This document shows, piece by piece, positions 49,933 through 61,692 of a stretch of DNA of 64,000 nucleotides. The stretch comes from Thermococcus celericrescens. Its GTDB lineage: Archaea; Methanobacteriota_B; Thermococci; Thermococcales; Thermococcaceae. Within the stretch, counting starts at the first letter, position 1. The number at the start of each line of letters is the position of its first letter. A program made the translations under genes and the position numbers. Under the pieces are notes generated by a model that searched no databases, was not told the DNA's origin, and worked only from the letters and a program-made list of their open reading frames with translations. The stretch lies in assembly GCF_001484195.1 (NCBI RefSeq), contig NZ_LLYW01000018.1, forward strand, positions 42,195 to 106,194, given 5' to 3'.

Positions 49933-49994
49933 TGGTTTTTAACATTGACTTATAAACCTTACCTGCGAATAACAAAGGTTTAAAACTTTTGGTT
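49933..49994 (-). promoter_or_regulatory. mbx promoter with SurR-type sites
   Basis: On the minus strand AGGTTTATAAGTC (about 49948-49960) is the BRE/TATA, predicting a start near 49925 and a leader of about 50 bases. Upstream, the plus strand 49978-49994 reads GTTTAAAACTTTTGGTT, an exact fit to GTTn3AACn5GTT, the site of the redox-switch regulator SurR known from Pyrococcus furiosus. A second half site GTTAAAAAC (minus strand, 49935-49943) follows the TATA box. The remaining gap to 50225 shows no gene I can support. Confidence 0.65.
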
Positions 49995-50225
49995 GAAATG
50001 AAGGCATCAGATTTGTTCTTTAATGGCAAGAGGGGTTCTTCATGGAGCACCGCTTTATAGGAGCAATATGTCCAGTTTGTCCATCTCCATCTGAGGGGAT
50101 GAAGAAACCACAGGGATTGCGTTTAGAAAAGTGAGTCCTGGATGCCTGTGCTCCGGACGGAGGAGGTTGGAACAAGAATCGCAGGATTCAAAATGATGAA
50201 AGATGAGAAGGATGGGAACGAACCA

Positions 50226-50726
50226 TCAGTATATCGAAATCCTCTTGACGCCCTCAAGCTTGGAGAGCTCGTTGATGAGGTCGCCGGGGATGGGCTTCTC
50301 GGTGATTATCGTGAGGGTCGCTTCGGGATAAAGTTCCAGGTCCTCCGCGACGACCTGGACGATGTTGATGTCGCGCTCGGCTATCTTGAGGGCTATCTTG
50401 GCGAGTATTCCGATGGCCCTCGGCTCCGGCTCTATCTCGATGACGCCGTAGCCGACGTGCCTGCCGACGTACTTCATGTGAACCGTCGGCTCGAGGTTGG
50501 TATATATCTCCTTCAGCTCGGGTATCTTGAGTATCATGCCGACGGTTTCCTTGACGACACGTCTATCCACGTCGAGGGCCTTGGCGATCTTGGTGTACGG
50601 AACCTCGATATCACCGGCCTTGATCTTGAGGTCATCGGAGACCTTGAGGCCGTACTTGAGGAGGGTCTTGGCTATCTGCTTCCTGACTGGATATTCATCA
50701 AAATAATGCTCAATCTTTCCCCACAT
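50226..50726 (-). CDS. ACT-domain regulator of amino-acid metabolism
   Basis: 166 residues: an N-terminal HTH-like part (PVRKQIAKTLLKYGLKVSDD, YTKIAKALDVDRRVVKETVG) and a C-terminal ACT domain (PEPRAIGILAKIALKIAERD, INIVQVVAEDLELYPEATLT). It matches a conserved archaeal family annotated as regulator of amino acid metabolism. Probably binds DNA and an amino acid. ATG 50726; divergent from the radical SAM gene. Confidence 0.82.
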   Translation of the reverse strand: MWGKIEHYFDEYPVRKQIAKTLLKYGLKVSDDLKIKAGDIEVPYTKIAKALDVDRRVVKETVGMILKIPELKEIYTNLEPTVHMKYVGRHVGYGVIEIEPEPRAIGILAKIALKIAERDINIVQVVAEDLELYPEATLTIITEKPIPGDLINELSKLEGVKRISIY

Positions 50727-50881
50727 TCCATATCACCCACACTAGTCCACTGTTAGACTGTTTAATTCAATAATATTAAAATGTTTCCATGCCCGCATGA
50801 TGCCAACAGGTCTTCCCTTAAAAACCTTTGGGCAGTGACGCCCCTGGAGGCCCACTCATGTCGGGATGTTTTATCCATCGT

Positions 50882-50891
50882 CGGATTTTTA
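50882..50891 (+). promoter_or_regulatory. TATA box of the radical SAM gene
   Basis: GGATTTTTAAG lies about 25-30 bases before ATG 50915, so transcripts would be leaderless. Another TATA-like CCTTAAAAACC near 50817-50827 could serve an ATG at 50858. Confidence 0.45.
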
Positions 50892-50914
50892 AGAATGGTC
50901 CCAAACCCCGGAAC

Positions 50915-52174
50915 ATGATCGAGGTTCACCTTCCCCACGTCACCTTTGAGGATGCCGGCGAGAGCATCAGGCTGGTCTGGAGAGAGACCCTCTACGCGGA
51001 CTTCGACAAGGGCGAGCTGGCGAGGATTATACGGCGGAAGTACCGTGTTGAGCCGGAGATCACGGTACGCAACGGAGCCATGGTCATCGACACGGACTAC
51101 CCTGGCATCGAGCAGTACATCTCGATATACATCCAGAACAACCTCGGCGCCATCCTGAGAAACCGCTACACCAACAGAAGGGTCTTCTATATCCACGAGG
51201 GACTTGACGTCCCGCTCCTGGGATACAACGCCTTCGGCCTGATTGACAGGGGGACCAACCTGATTCAAATTCGCGGCGTGAGCGGCTGCAACCTCAGCTG
51301 CGTCTTCTGCTCCGTTGATGAGGGGCCGTATTCGAGGACGAGGAAGCTCGACTATGTGGTTGATGTTGACTACCTGATGAAATGGTTCGATGAGGTCGCG
51401 AGGATAAAGGGGAGGGGCCTCGAGGCCCATCTCGACGGCCAGGGTGAGCCGCTCATCTATCCCTTCCGCGTTGAGCTCGTCCAGGCGCTCAGGGAGCACC
51501 CGAACGTGTCTGTAATCTCGATGCAGAGCAACGGGACACTCCTCACGGACAAACTCGTCGAGGAGCTGGCGGAGGCCGGCCTTGACCGTGTGAACCTTTC
51601 GCTCCACTCCCTCGATCCGGACAAGGCGAGGATGCTCATGGGCAGGAAGGACTACGACCTTGAGCACGTTCTGGACATGGCCGAGGCCATGGTGAACGCT
51701 GGAATCGACGTCCTCATCGCTCCGGTCATAATATTCGGCATAAACGACGACGAGGCCGAGGCCTTCATAGAGTTCGCGAGGAAAATCGGCGCCGGAAAGC
51801 GCTGGCCGGCCCTCGGCTTCCAGAACTACATCCCCTACAAGTTCGGAAGGAACCCCACAATAGCGAAGCTCGTTCCCTTTAAGGACTTCTACGCCTGGCT
51901 CAGGAAGCTTGAGGAGAAAACCGGGATGAGGCCGCTCGTCCTGAAGCCCAAGCACTTCGGAATGGAAAAGCGCGAGTTCATCCCCCTCTCCTTCCGGCCG
52001 GGAGAAATCGTCAAGGCGGAGGTCGTCCTCCCGGGGAGGATAAAGGGTGAGATGCTCGCGAAGGCCCGGAACCGCCTCATCGAGGTCATCAACACCGACG
52101 CCGAGGTAGGGGACATGGTGAGGGTGCGGATAGTCAGAACGAGGCACGGCATATACATTGGCACGGAGATTTAG
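50915..52174 (+). CDS. radical SAM protein with C-terminal TRAM-like domain
   Basis: 419 residues. The radical SAM cluster ligands are in GVSGCNLSCVFCSVDEG (Cys125, 129, 132); SAM-binding segments AHLDGQGEPLIYP and VSVISMQSNGTLL follow. The last 60 residues (VKAEVVLPGRIKGEMLAKAR, GDMVRVRIVRTRHGIYIG) look like a TRAM RNA-binding domain, so a tRNA or rRNA modification role is likely. Reaction unknown. I use ATG 50915 (MIEVHLPHVTFED) because it suits the TATA box and the conserved start; ATG 50858 with GGAGG upstream is the alternative. Confidence 0.8.
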   Translation: MIEVHLPHVTFEDAGESIRLVWRETLYADFDKGELARIIRRKYRVEPEITVRNGAMVIDTDYPGIEQYISIYIQNNLGAILRNRYTNRRVFYIHEGLDVPLLGYNAFGLIDRGTNLIQIRGVSGCNLSCVFCSVDEGPYSRTRKLDYVVDVDYLMKWFDEVARIKGRGLEAHLDGQGEPLIYPFRVELVQALREHPNVSVISMQSNGTLLTDKLVEELAEAGLDRVNLSLHSLDPDKARMLMGRKDYDLEHVLDMAEAMVNAGIDVLIAPVIIFGINDDEAEAFIEFARKIGAGKRWPALGFQNYIPYKFGRNPTIAKLVPFKDFYAWLRKLEEKTGMRPLVLKPKHFGMEKREFIPLSFRPGEIVKAEVVLPGRIKGEMLAKARNRLIEVINTDAEVGDMVRVRIVRTRHGIYIGTEI

Positions 52175-52274
52175 GGTCTCCTGAAAATATCGGATTTTTT
52201 GGAATGTTTTGGGATTTTAACAATACTGCAGTAACTTTTAAATTTGGAGAACCGTACTTAATGTAGGGAGGGTT

Positions 52275-52814
52275 ATGAGAAAGGTGGTGACAATTATCAT
52301 TATGTTTATTCTAATGGCAATGGTGTATTCGGGTATCCTCTCCTCCCTTGGCTCGCTCTCAAAGACACTGGAAAGACTTAACGGGGAGGTTCCATTCACG
52401 TGGACTTCACCAGCAGAGGGGGCAAAAACGCCCGGACCCCGAGTTCCGGAGTACAACCAGTCCGCTGGTGGGATGGGAATATCCCTGGAGGGCGGCGTCT
52501 ACAATGCAAGTGATCTGAACTCTTCCATGATCCGTGAACTCCTGGACACTACAGACTGGTACGTTGGGAACAGCTCCCTGAGCTCTAAGTACGCGCTGAG
52601 GGTTTACAACGATACTCTGAAGGTCGTTAGAAACTCTACGGAGACTTCTAAAGCGATAATTGAGAAATTCTTCGCCATCTTTGGAGAACACGGTGGGCAG
52701 AAGGGGGAGGAGCTCTCACGAACCCTTGAAGAAACTTTTCAGCGGGCCCAGAACCTCACGAGAACGGTCGAAGATATGCTGGGCAAAGCACTATCTTCAA
52801 ACTCTGGTCGTTAG
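52275..52814 (+). CDS. membrane-anchored extracellular protein, unknown
   Basis: 179 residues; residues 1-25 (KVVTIIIMFILMAMVYSGIL) anchor it, the rest is extracellular with a Pro-rich stretch (AEGAKTPGPRVPEYNQ) and a C-terminal coiled coil (ETSKAIIEKFFAIFGEHGG, RTLEETFQRAQNLTRTVEDM). Many NST/NSS sequons. Family not recognised. ATG 52275 follows GGAGGG. Confidence 0.55.
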   Translation: MRKVVTIIIMFILMAMVYSGILSSLGSLSKTLERLNGEVPFTWTSPAEGAKTPGPRVPEYNQSAGGMGISLEGGVYNASDLNSSMIRELLDTTDWYVGNSSLSSKYALRVYNDTLKVVRNSTETSKAIIEKFFAIFGEHGGQKGEELSRTLEETFQRAQNLTRTVEDMLGKALSSNSGR

Positions 52815-52919
52815 TGTTCTATAACTCTAGTTCGGTAACTTATGGAGGACCCCTGTTCGTTTAACTGTAACTTCGAAAAGTTTAAATTTTTAGAGTTTTA
52901 TTGCGTTTGGGGGGAGTGC

Positions 52920-53513
52920 ATGAGGAGGGCATATATCGCCATCGTAGTTTTGGTGGTTTTGGTTCTCGCGCTCTACTTCGGCGATTTTGCTCTGGCAAAG
53001 TCCGAAACATATTCAACCGCTCAGGTTGGGGGCTCAAAGGACGCCAACGCGACCTTTAGTGAGGGCTTTTGTGTGTACCCGGATTCTCCTTTTGGAAATT
53101 TAGTCGCCGACGAATTGAGGGCCGGAGGACACAAGGTCCTGATCCTCTCCGCCCCGGTGGAGTGTGACGGTCAGTTTCTGGCCGTTTGGGTCGAGGGGCT
53201 CAACATCAGCTATTCTCCTGTGCTCTCGAAGGGTCGCGTGAGGGCCGTCGCCGTCTACTCCAGCGCCGGCGATCCAACCCACTACATAAACTACCGGAAC
53301 GCTATGGATAAGAGGACGGCCCTGACGTCCTTTGAGAAAACCGGCAGGGCCCAGTTCCAGGCCTACATCATCGCTGAAGTCTCGGACGAATCCGAGGGCT
53401 TCATTGCTTTCAAGGGCTACCAGGACTACCTCCTGAGGCGGGCCGCTGAGGTTATCGCGCATCAGGCTGAGCGTTTTGAATTGGAGGGAAAAACGGAGAA
53501 CGGCTTGGATTAA
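52920..53513 (+). CDS. secreted/anchored protein, unknown
   Basis: 197 residues. N-terminal helix RRAYIAIVVLVVLVLALYFG then an extracellular domain with two cysteines (GFCVYPDSPFGNLVADELRA, APVECDGQFLAVWVEGLN) that may pair. A C-terminal helix follows FKGYQDYLLRRAAEVIAHQA. ATG 52920 follows GGGGGAG; the upstream open part from 52842 is rejected. Converges with the epimerase gene, overlapping by four bases. Confidence 0.6.
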   Translation: MRRAYIAIVVLVVLVLALYFGDFALAKSETYSTAQVGGSKDANATFSEGFCVYPDSPFGNLVADELRAGGHKVLILSAPVECDGQFLAVWVEGLNISYSPVLSKGRVRAVAVYSSAGDPTHYINYRNAMDKRTALTSFEKTGRAQFQAYIIAEVSDESEGFIAFKGYQDYLLRRAAEVIAHQAERFELEGKTENGLD

Positions 53514-54643
53514 ATAAACTTTGAGCCCTTAACCATCAGCTCACCCCTCTTATGGAGCTCCAGCAGAATTTCCGCTATCCTCTCCCCGGCCTTTCCGTCG
53601 CCGAACGGATTCGCTGCCTCGGCCATTTTCCTGTAGAACTCCCTGTCCTCCAGGAGTTTCTGGAGATGCCCCAGGGCGCGCTCCTTCTCCAGGCCTACGA
53701 GAACGTTGCCGCCCGCGGCGACGGTTTCCGGCCTCTCGGTGTTGTAGCGGAGCGTTAGGCAGGGCACGTTTAGGATTATTGCCTCTTCCTGGACGCCGCC
53801 CGAGTCGGTCATTATCGTGAAGGCGTTCCTCTCGAGCTTCAGGAAGTCGAGGTAGCCAAGGGGCTTTGTCACGGTCAGGTTCTCTATTGAGGCCACCCTC
53901 TCCCAGAGGCTGAACTCCTCGAGCCTGCCCCTCGTGCGGGGATGCATCGGGTAAACCGCCCTTATTGGAAGCCCTTCCAGAATCTCAATGAGTCTTTCGA
54001 GGTTCTCCCTGCTGTCGGTGTTCTCGGCGCGGTGGGCGGTTATGAGTACGTATTCCTTCGGCTTCAGTCCAAACCTCTCGAGCACATCGCTCTTTCTCTC
54101 CGCCACCTCCGCGTTCTGGAGAACGGCATCCACAACGGTGTTGCCAACGACGTAAACGTTCTCCGTTATGCCCTCGCGCTCCAGGTTTTTCCGGGCCTCC
54201 TCCGTTGGGGGGAAGAGAACCTCGCTCGCGTGGTCTGCAAGGATGCGATTTATCTCCTCCGGCATCGTCCGGTCAAAGCTTCTGAGGCCGGCCTCCACGT
54301 GGGCAACGGGGATTTTGAGCTTGACGCTGGCTAGAGCCCCGGCCAGGACTGTGTTGGTGTCCCCCTGAACGAGCACGACGTCTGGCCTCTCGTCCATCAG
54401 GACCTTCTCGATCTTAATCATCGCGAGACCCGTCTGCTCGGCCTGCGTTCCCGAACCGACCTCGAGGTGGTGGTCTATGGGGGGCATCTCCAGCTCTTCC
54501 AGAAAGACGCTGCTCATCTCGTAGTCGTAGTGCTGTCCGGTGTGAATCAGGAGCGGCTTAACACCCTTATCAAGGAACGCCCGTATTACCGGCGCGAGCT
54601 TTATTATCTCCGGCCGGGTTCCGAATACAAAGGCGGGTTTCAA
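53510..54643 (-). CDS. wecB: UDP-N-acetylglucosamine 2-epimerase (non-hydrolysing)
   Basis: 377 residues. Converts UDP-GlcNAc to UDP-ManNAc in the cytoplasm for surface glycans. GT-B fold signatures: FGTRPEIIKLAPVIRAFLDK at the N-terminus, LIHTGQHYDYEMSSVF, VLVQGDTNTVLAGALASVKL, HVEAGLRSFDRTMPEEINR, and IMTDSGGVQEEAIILNVPCL. Its ATG overlaps the dehydrogenase gene stop by four bases, so the two consecutive enzymes are made together. Confidence 0.92.
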   Translation of the reverse strand: MKPAFVFGTRPEIIKLAPVIRAFLDKGVKPLLIHTGQHYDYEMSSVFLEELEMPPIDHHLEVGSGTQAEQTGLAMIKIEKVLMDERPDVVLVQGDTNTVLAGALASVKLKIPVAHVEAGLRSFDRTMPEEINRILADHASEVLFPPTEEARKNLEREGITENVYVVGNTVVDAVLQNAEVAERKSDVLERFGLKPKEYVLITAHRAENTDSRENLERLIEILEGLPIRAVYPMHPRTRGRLEEFSLWERVASIENLTVTKPLGYLDFLKLERNAFTIMTDSGGVQEEAIILNVPCLTLRYNTERPETVAAGGNVLVGLEKERALGHLQKLLEDREFYRKMAEAANPFGDGKAGERIAEILLELHKRGELMVKGSKFI

Positions 54644-55926
54644 TACTCACCCCTCCCAACGCCTTTGAAGACGAACCCTTCGGGTGGCACCTCGACCACG
54701 CGACGGCCGTCGATGAGAACGCGGTTCCGCATGAGCTTCCCGAGAGTTTCCCAGTCGAGGGATTTGAAGACCGTGTGGTCCGTCGCTATGACCACCGCAT
54801 CGGCGCCCCTCAGGGCTTCCTCGAGGCTCCCGTGGGTTCCTTCCACGAACGGGTCGTACGTCCTTACCTCCGCCACGTCATCCACGATGGCTTCCACGAA
54901 GGCGGAGGCGGGGGAGTTCCTGGTGTCGTCGCTGTCCCCTTTGTATGCCAGCCCAAGGACCGCGACCACAGCCTTTTCCGGCGGGAGGTTGATGGTTCTC
55001 AGCGCCTCGAAAAGAAGATCCTTGACGAGGAGGGGCATACCGTCGTTTATCTCTCTCGCGAGCCTTATGAGGCCAAAGTCGTCCTTCGCCGGCCAGACGA
55101 GAAGGTGAGGGTCCTTTGGAAGGCAGTGGCCGCCAACGCCTATTCCCGGAACGTGGATTTTAACGCGCGGGTGGCTGTTGGCCAGTTCTATGGCCTCGAA
55201 GACGTTTATCTCGTACTGGTGGGCGAGATAGGCAAACTCGTTCGCGAGGGCGATGTTGACGTCCCTGAAAGTGTTCTCCATGAGCTTGACAACCTCACTG
55301 ACGGTCGATTTTGTCCTGAATATCTGTCCTTTAACAAAGGAGCGGTAGAGCCTTTCGGCAAGCTCGGCACTTTCGGGGGTTATTCCACCGAGGATGCGCG
55401 AGTTGTACACCAGCTCCCGGAATATCCTGCCAGGCATCACCCTCTCCGGCGCATGAACCATGTAGAAATCCCTTCCCGGCTTCAATCCGGTCAGCTCCTC
55501 TATGAGCTCGGCCATTCTAACCGTCGTGAGTGGTGGAATGGTGCTCTCGATAACGATGAGTGAACCCGGCTTCATCGCCTTTGCGACGGTTTCAACGGCG
55601 CTTTCCAGGTATGTGAGGTTGGGCGTCCTGTCCTCCCTTAGGGGCGTTTGGACACAGATTATGTAGACGTCCTTTCCCCTGATGTCGGCGGGATTCGACG
55701 TTGCCCGCAGCTTTCCGCTCTCAATGGCCTTCCTGAGGAGATCGTCTATATCCGGCTCGACTATGTGGGCCTTTCCGGAGTTTATCCTCTCAACAACGTC
55801 CTTCCTTATTTCATATCCGGTAACCTTGAAGCCCGCGTTGGCGAACATTATCGCGGTCGGGAGGCCGATGTACCCGAGGCCGATGACAGCTATCTCCGCC
55901 GTTCTCTTCTCTATCCTGTCCCTCAT
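54640..55926 (-). CDS. wecC: UDP-N-acetyl-D-mannosamine dehydrogenase family (nucleotide-sugar dehydrogenase)
   Basis: 428 residues. NAD-dependent four-electron oxidation of a UDP-sugar to the uronic acid. N-terminal Rossmann motif AVIGLGYIGLP (13-23); conserved VIESTIPPLTTVRM, MVHAPERVMPGR; catalytic Cys in GIGVGGHCLPKDPHLL; C-terminal VLGLAYKGDSDDTRNSPA and VLIDGRRVVE. With the epimerase it would give UDP-ManNAcA for N-glycans or surface polymers. GGTGG precedes ATG 55926; a TATA-like GGCTTTTATTC is near 55962-55972. Confidence 0.9.
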   Translation of the reverse strand: MRDRIEKRTAEIAVIGLGYIGLPTAIMFANAGFKVTGYEIRKDVVERINSGKAHIVEPDIDDLLRKAIESGKLRATSNPADIRGKDVYIICVQTPLREDRTPNLTYLESAVETVAKAMKPGSLIVIESTIPPLTTVRMAELIEELTGLKPGRDFYMVHAPERVMPGRIFRELVYNSRILGGITPESAELAERLYRSFVKGQIFRTKSTVSEVVKLMENTFRDVNIALANEFAYLAHQYEINVFEAIELANSHPRVKIHVPGIGVGGHCLPKDPHLLVWPAKDDFGLIRLAREINDGMPLLVKDLLFEALRTINLPPEKAVVAVLGLAYKGDSDDTRNSPASAFVEAIVDDVAEVRTYDPFVEGTHGSLEEALRGADAVVIATDHTVFKSLDWETLGKLMRNRVLIDGRRVVEVPPEGFVFKGVGRGEY

Positions 55927-56168
55927 TCATACCACCTATCAACGCTTTCCCCGCATGAATAAAAGCCTTTTCCAGAAAACGGTTTCCGGCCCGGTTTCTT
56001 GGGATGTATGGGGTGTTGGGCCATTCTACGGGACGAGGACATGCCCGACAGATTTTTGGTTTCAACCAGGGCCTTTTTCATGGAGAGAAAGCGTTCTAAA
56101 CGTTCTTTTGCTTGAAAATGCACGGATAAAGCTTTGAAAAGAAGGCTTCACAACCGTTTTTGGGAAAG

Positions 56169-56192
56169 CCTTATATTGAACAGAGCTGTTCA
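56169..56192 (+). promoter_or_regulatory. promoter with operator-like palindrome before DUF354 gene
   Basis: CCTTATATTG (TATA) runs into TGAACAGAGCTGTTCA (56177-56192), whose seven-base arms are perfect. Its place directly after the TATA box suits a repressor. Confidence 0.5.
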
Positions 56193-56209
56193 GTAACATG
56201 GTGGGTAGA

Positions 56210-57349
56210 ATGAAGGTATGGATCGACATAACAAACTCCCCTCACGTTCACTTCTTCAAGGGTATAATCAGGGAACTCGAAAAGGCCGGGCATGAGGTTT
56301 TAATAACCACGCGCGAATTCGACGGCCTCACGGGCATCCTCGACATGTACGGGTTTGATTACTACGTCGTCGGAAGGCACGGGGGTGCCACCCTCGAGGG
56401 CAAGCTCGTGGCCGGTACCGAGAGGATGTACCGCCTCAGCAAGCTCATAGTGGAGGAGAAGCCCGACCTGGCTCTGTACAAGCACTCCGCGGAGGCACCG
56501 CGCGTCGCCTTTGGTCTTCAGATTCCTTCGATAGGTTTCGTGGACAACGAAACCGCCGTTGGCCAGAACAAGCTCATACTCCCCTACACCGAACTCCTGG
56601 TGTTCCCCAAGGCCATAGACGCCTACGAACTGATCAGATGCGGCGCCGATCCCAACGGTATGAGGCCGATAAACGGCTTCTCCGAGCTGTCTCACCTCTA
56701 CGGCTTTGTTCCCAACCGGAAGGTTTTGAATAAGCTCGGCGTCAGGAGGAACGAGTACATCGTCATGCGCACCGAGCCCGTGAAGGCCAACTACTTCAAC
56801 GGACACGGAAAGAGCATCCTTGAGGACGTTATACCCCTCCTCCCAGAGGTGCCCATAGTTCTCTTCCCCAGGACTCCTGAGCAGAGGGAGCGCTTCGAGC
56901 GCTTCGACAACGTGATCATGCCGGAGGAGCCCGTTGACAGCCTCAGCCTGCTCTACTACGCCAGGCTTATGATAGGGGCGGGCGGAACGATGAACCGCGA
57001 GGCCATAGCCCTTGGAACCCCAACGATCTCCACCTACCCCGGCAGACTGCTCGCGGTGACGCGGTGGCTCGTCGAGAAAGGCGTCAAGTTCCACTCAACC
57101 GATCCTGTGAAGGTCGCTATGATGGCAGAGCACATGATGGAGATGAACGGAAGCTACCGGGCGTACCTCAGGAGCGTTGTGAGCGGCTTTGAGAACCCCC
57201 TAGACGTCATACTCGGCGAGATCGAGACGTACGAAGAGTTCGGAACGTTCAGCGCGATGAAGATTGGGGAGGCAGGGACCTCAGAGGCCCGCAACCCTGG
57301 GGGTTACGTAGGCCTCAATGAGGGCCGCGACGAAAAGGAGCAGAACTGA
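56210..57349 (+). CDS. DUF354 family protein (glycosyltransferase-like)
   Basis: 379 residues with a two-Rossmann GT-B-like fold: MKVWIDITNSPHVHFFKGII, HEVLITTREFDGLTGILDMY, LALYKHSAEAPRVAFGLQIP, IGAGGTMNREAIALGTPTIS. DUF354 members are found in archaea and some bacteria near polysaccharide genes; reaction unknown. Location beside the UDP-ManNAc pathway suggests glycan work. ATG 56210 follows GGTGGG; the ATG at 56198 is the alternative. The 3' end overlaps convergently with the SpoIIM-like gene by 69 bases. Confidence 0.8.
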   Translation: MKVWIDITNSPHVHFFKGIIRELEKAGHEVLITTREFDGLTGILDMYGFDYYVVGRHGGATLEGKLVAGTERMYRLSKLIVEEKPDLALYKHSAEAPRVAFGLQIPSIGFVDNETAVGQNKLILPYTELLVFPKAIDAYELIRCGADPNGMRPINGFSELSHLYGFVPNRKVLNKLGVRRNEYIVMRTEPVKANYFNGHGKSILEDVIPLLPEVPIVLFPRTPEQRERFERFDNVIMPEEPVDSLSLLYYARLMIGAGGTMNREAIALGTPTISTYPGRLLAVTRWLVEKGVKFHSTDPVKVAMMAEHMMEMNGSYRAYLRSVVSGFENPLDVILGEIETYEEFGTFSAMKIGEAGTSEARNPGGYVGLNEGRDEKEQN

Positions 57350-57850
57350 CAGGGCGAAAAGCTTCAGGCCCTTAACTGCCCCCCTTCTAAACCTTTCTCC
57401 CCCATCACCTTCTCCGGAGATTATCTCCCTGTACCAGACGATACCGGCGACGCCGGCGAGGGCTATCGCGGGTATCTCGACGACGCCGTGGGGCACCAGA
57501 CCGAGGAGTATCTGCCCCATCGGCATCCCGCCCATCCGGTGAACCGCAAACACCACCAGTCCAACGACGAAGCCGTTGAAGGCCATTATAAACCACGGGC
57601 CGAGACCGAAGAAAAGGCCCGATATGAAGGTGAGGAGTGCCACCATCGAGTTGTTGGTGAATATCTTGACGAAGTTGTGGAAGCTGGAGTCTGAGATCGG
57701 CCCGATCTGCCCAATTATCTTCCGAACTGCCTCAAGGGCCGTGTCCGGACTGGCGGCCCCCGCCCAGTATCCCCCGAGGGTGGAGAGCAGGAACACCAGC
57801 AGCAGGTGCCCCAGGGTTCTCCTCGGAACCTTCACATCGAGCACGTCCAT
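57281..57850 (-). CDS. stage II sporulation protein M-like membrane protein
   Basis: 189 residues, five membrane helices: LGHLLLVFLLSTLGGYWAGA, SMVALLTFISGLFFGLGPWF, MAFNGFVVGLVVFAVHRMGG, VPHGVVEIPAIALAGVAGIV, LKLFALSVLLLFVAALIEAY. The LVPHGVVEIPA motif is the SpoIIM (DUF95) signature, common in archaea with no known role there. ATG 57850 overlaps the upstream stop. Confidence 0.8.
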   Translation of the reverse strand: MDVLDVKVPRRTLGHLLLVFLLSTLGGYWAGAASPDTALEAVRKIIGQIGPISDSSFHNFVKIFTNNSMVALLTFISGLFFGLGPWFIMAFNGFVVGLVVFAVHRMGGMPMGQILLGLVPHGVVEIPAIALAGVAGIVWYREIISGEGDGGERFRRGAVKGLKLFALSVLLLFVAALIEAYVTPRVAGL

Positions 57851-58128
57851 CACTCCTTCAGCGCGTTTTTGAGTGCGATTTTGAAGTCCTCGATGTTTAC
57901 GTAGGGCATCTCAATGTCCATTCTCATCGCAAAGAACTCGTCCATCAGGGATTCCAGCTCGTCGATCCCGTGCCCCTCGAGCTTTTGCTCCAGCTCATGG
58001 ACCGCCTCCTCTGGATGCATGAAGAAATCTCCCGTGATCCTGACGTGCTCGGCCCTGCCGTCCCTCTCATCAAACTCTATCCTTATGAGTCCCTTCTTCG
58101 CTTTGTGCTCGCCCACATGATGTTTCAT
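57850..58128 (-). CDS. lipoate-protein ligase accessory domain protein (LplA C-terminal/LplB-like)
   Basis: 92 residues. GLIRIEFDERDGRAEHVRIT then GDFFMHPEEAVHELEQKLEG is the signature of the small accessory domain that some archaea encode apart from the catalytic lipoate ligase. The catalytic partner is not in the window. ATG 58128 follows GAGGTGGG; overlaps the SpoIIM-like gene by one base. Confidence 0.72.
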   Translation of the reverse strand: MKHHVGEHKAKKGLIRIEFDERDGRAEHVRITGDFFMHPEEAVHELEQKLEGHGIDELESLMDEFFAMRMDIEMPYVNIEDFKIALKNALKE

Positions 58129-58176
58129 TCTACCCACCTCGAAAGTAAATTGGTGGAAGAAGTTTTTAAAGGTTGG

Positions 58177-58895
58177 TCATGTTTCTTCGAGCTCGGCATC
58201 GCCCGCCCACAGGAGAAAGCCCTCAGCCTCGTCCGAATATTCCAGATGTATCCTGGCGGTTATCGATATCGACAGGCTTCCGAAGGAGTGTTTTCCTCCT
58301 GATGCCTCCAGAGTGCCGTCAGGATACGCTACAAGGGCCACCACAAGGGTCTTTCCGCGCCACACTGTGCGTGCCCTTACGTACACAGGCAGTTCTTCTT
58401 TTGTAGTGTTCCCACCGAACACCCCCGGAAGCTCTAGGGGGAACGAGAAGCGCCACACAACGTCTTTCCCGGAGGTGTACTTCTCCTGCAGTTCCAGCCC
58501 CAGTTCCCCTGCCATGGAGAAAACCTCATCCTCAATGAACCCCATGACCTTTTCCTCCACCTTCCCGCGGACCAGGGGAAGCACCGTCGATGGAACCGAT
58601 GAGAGATCGACAACCACCACGTATCCCACAACTCCGTCTTTCAGAGACACGCTCACGCCGGCCAGCCGCGAGAGGTTTCCCATGTCGCGGGCGAACCCAG
58701 TGTACGAGTACTCCGTTATGGTGTACCTCACCTCTGCAGGGCCGTAAGAGATGGCATTCACCTGTGTTCCTTTGGGGCCCCATTTGTCGGGGGCCGTGGA
58801 CGGCACAAGGGTTCGGGGTTCGTCCATTGTGGCCACTGTTAGGATGAAAACCAGCGCCATCACCGCGAGGATGGCACCGATGATTTTCAGCGCCC

Positions 58896-58899
<4 letters not shown>
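58177..58899 (-). CDS. membrane-anchored extracellular protein, unknown
   Basis: 240 residues with an N-terminal anchor (LKIIGAILAVMALVFILTVA) and a beta-rich outside domain (ITEYSYTGFARDMGNLSRLA, YVVVVDLSSVPSTVLPLVRG). Family not recognised. Its ATG overlaps the stop of the lipoprotein gene, so both are likely parts of one surface assembly. Confidence 0.6.

Positions 58900-61692
<2,793 letters not shown>

Noticed and set aside
50040..50221. Possible C/D box small RNA or small gene between the Mbx promoter and the ACT regulator
   Set aside because: ATGATGA-like and CTGA-like strings exist but not with C, D', C', D spacing; the short frame from 50142 mostly overlaps the regulator antisense.
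50762..52147. 461-codon minus-strand open frame opposite the radical SAM gene
   Set aside because: The plus strand has the CxxxCxxC signature and domain structure; the minus frame has no recognisable motif.
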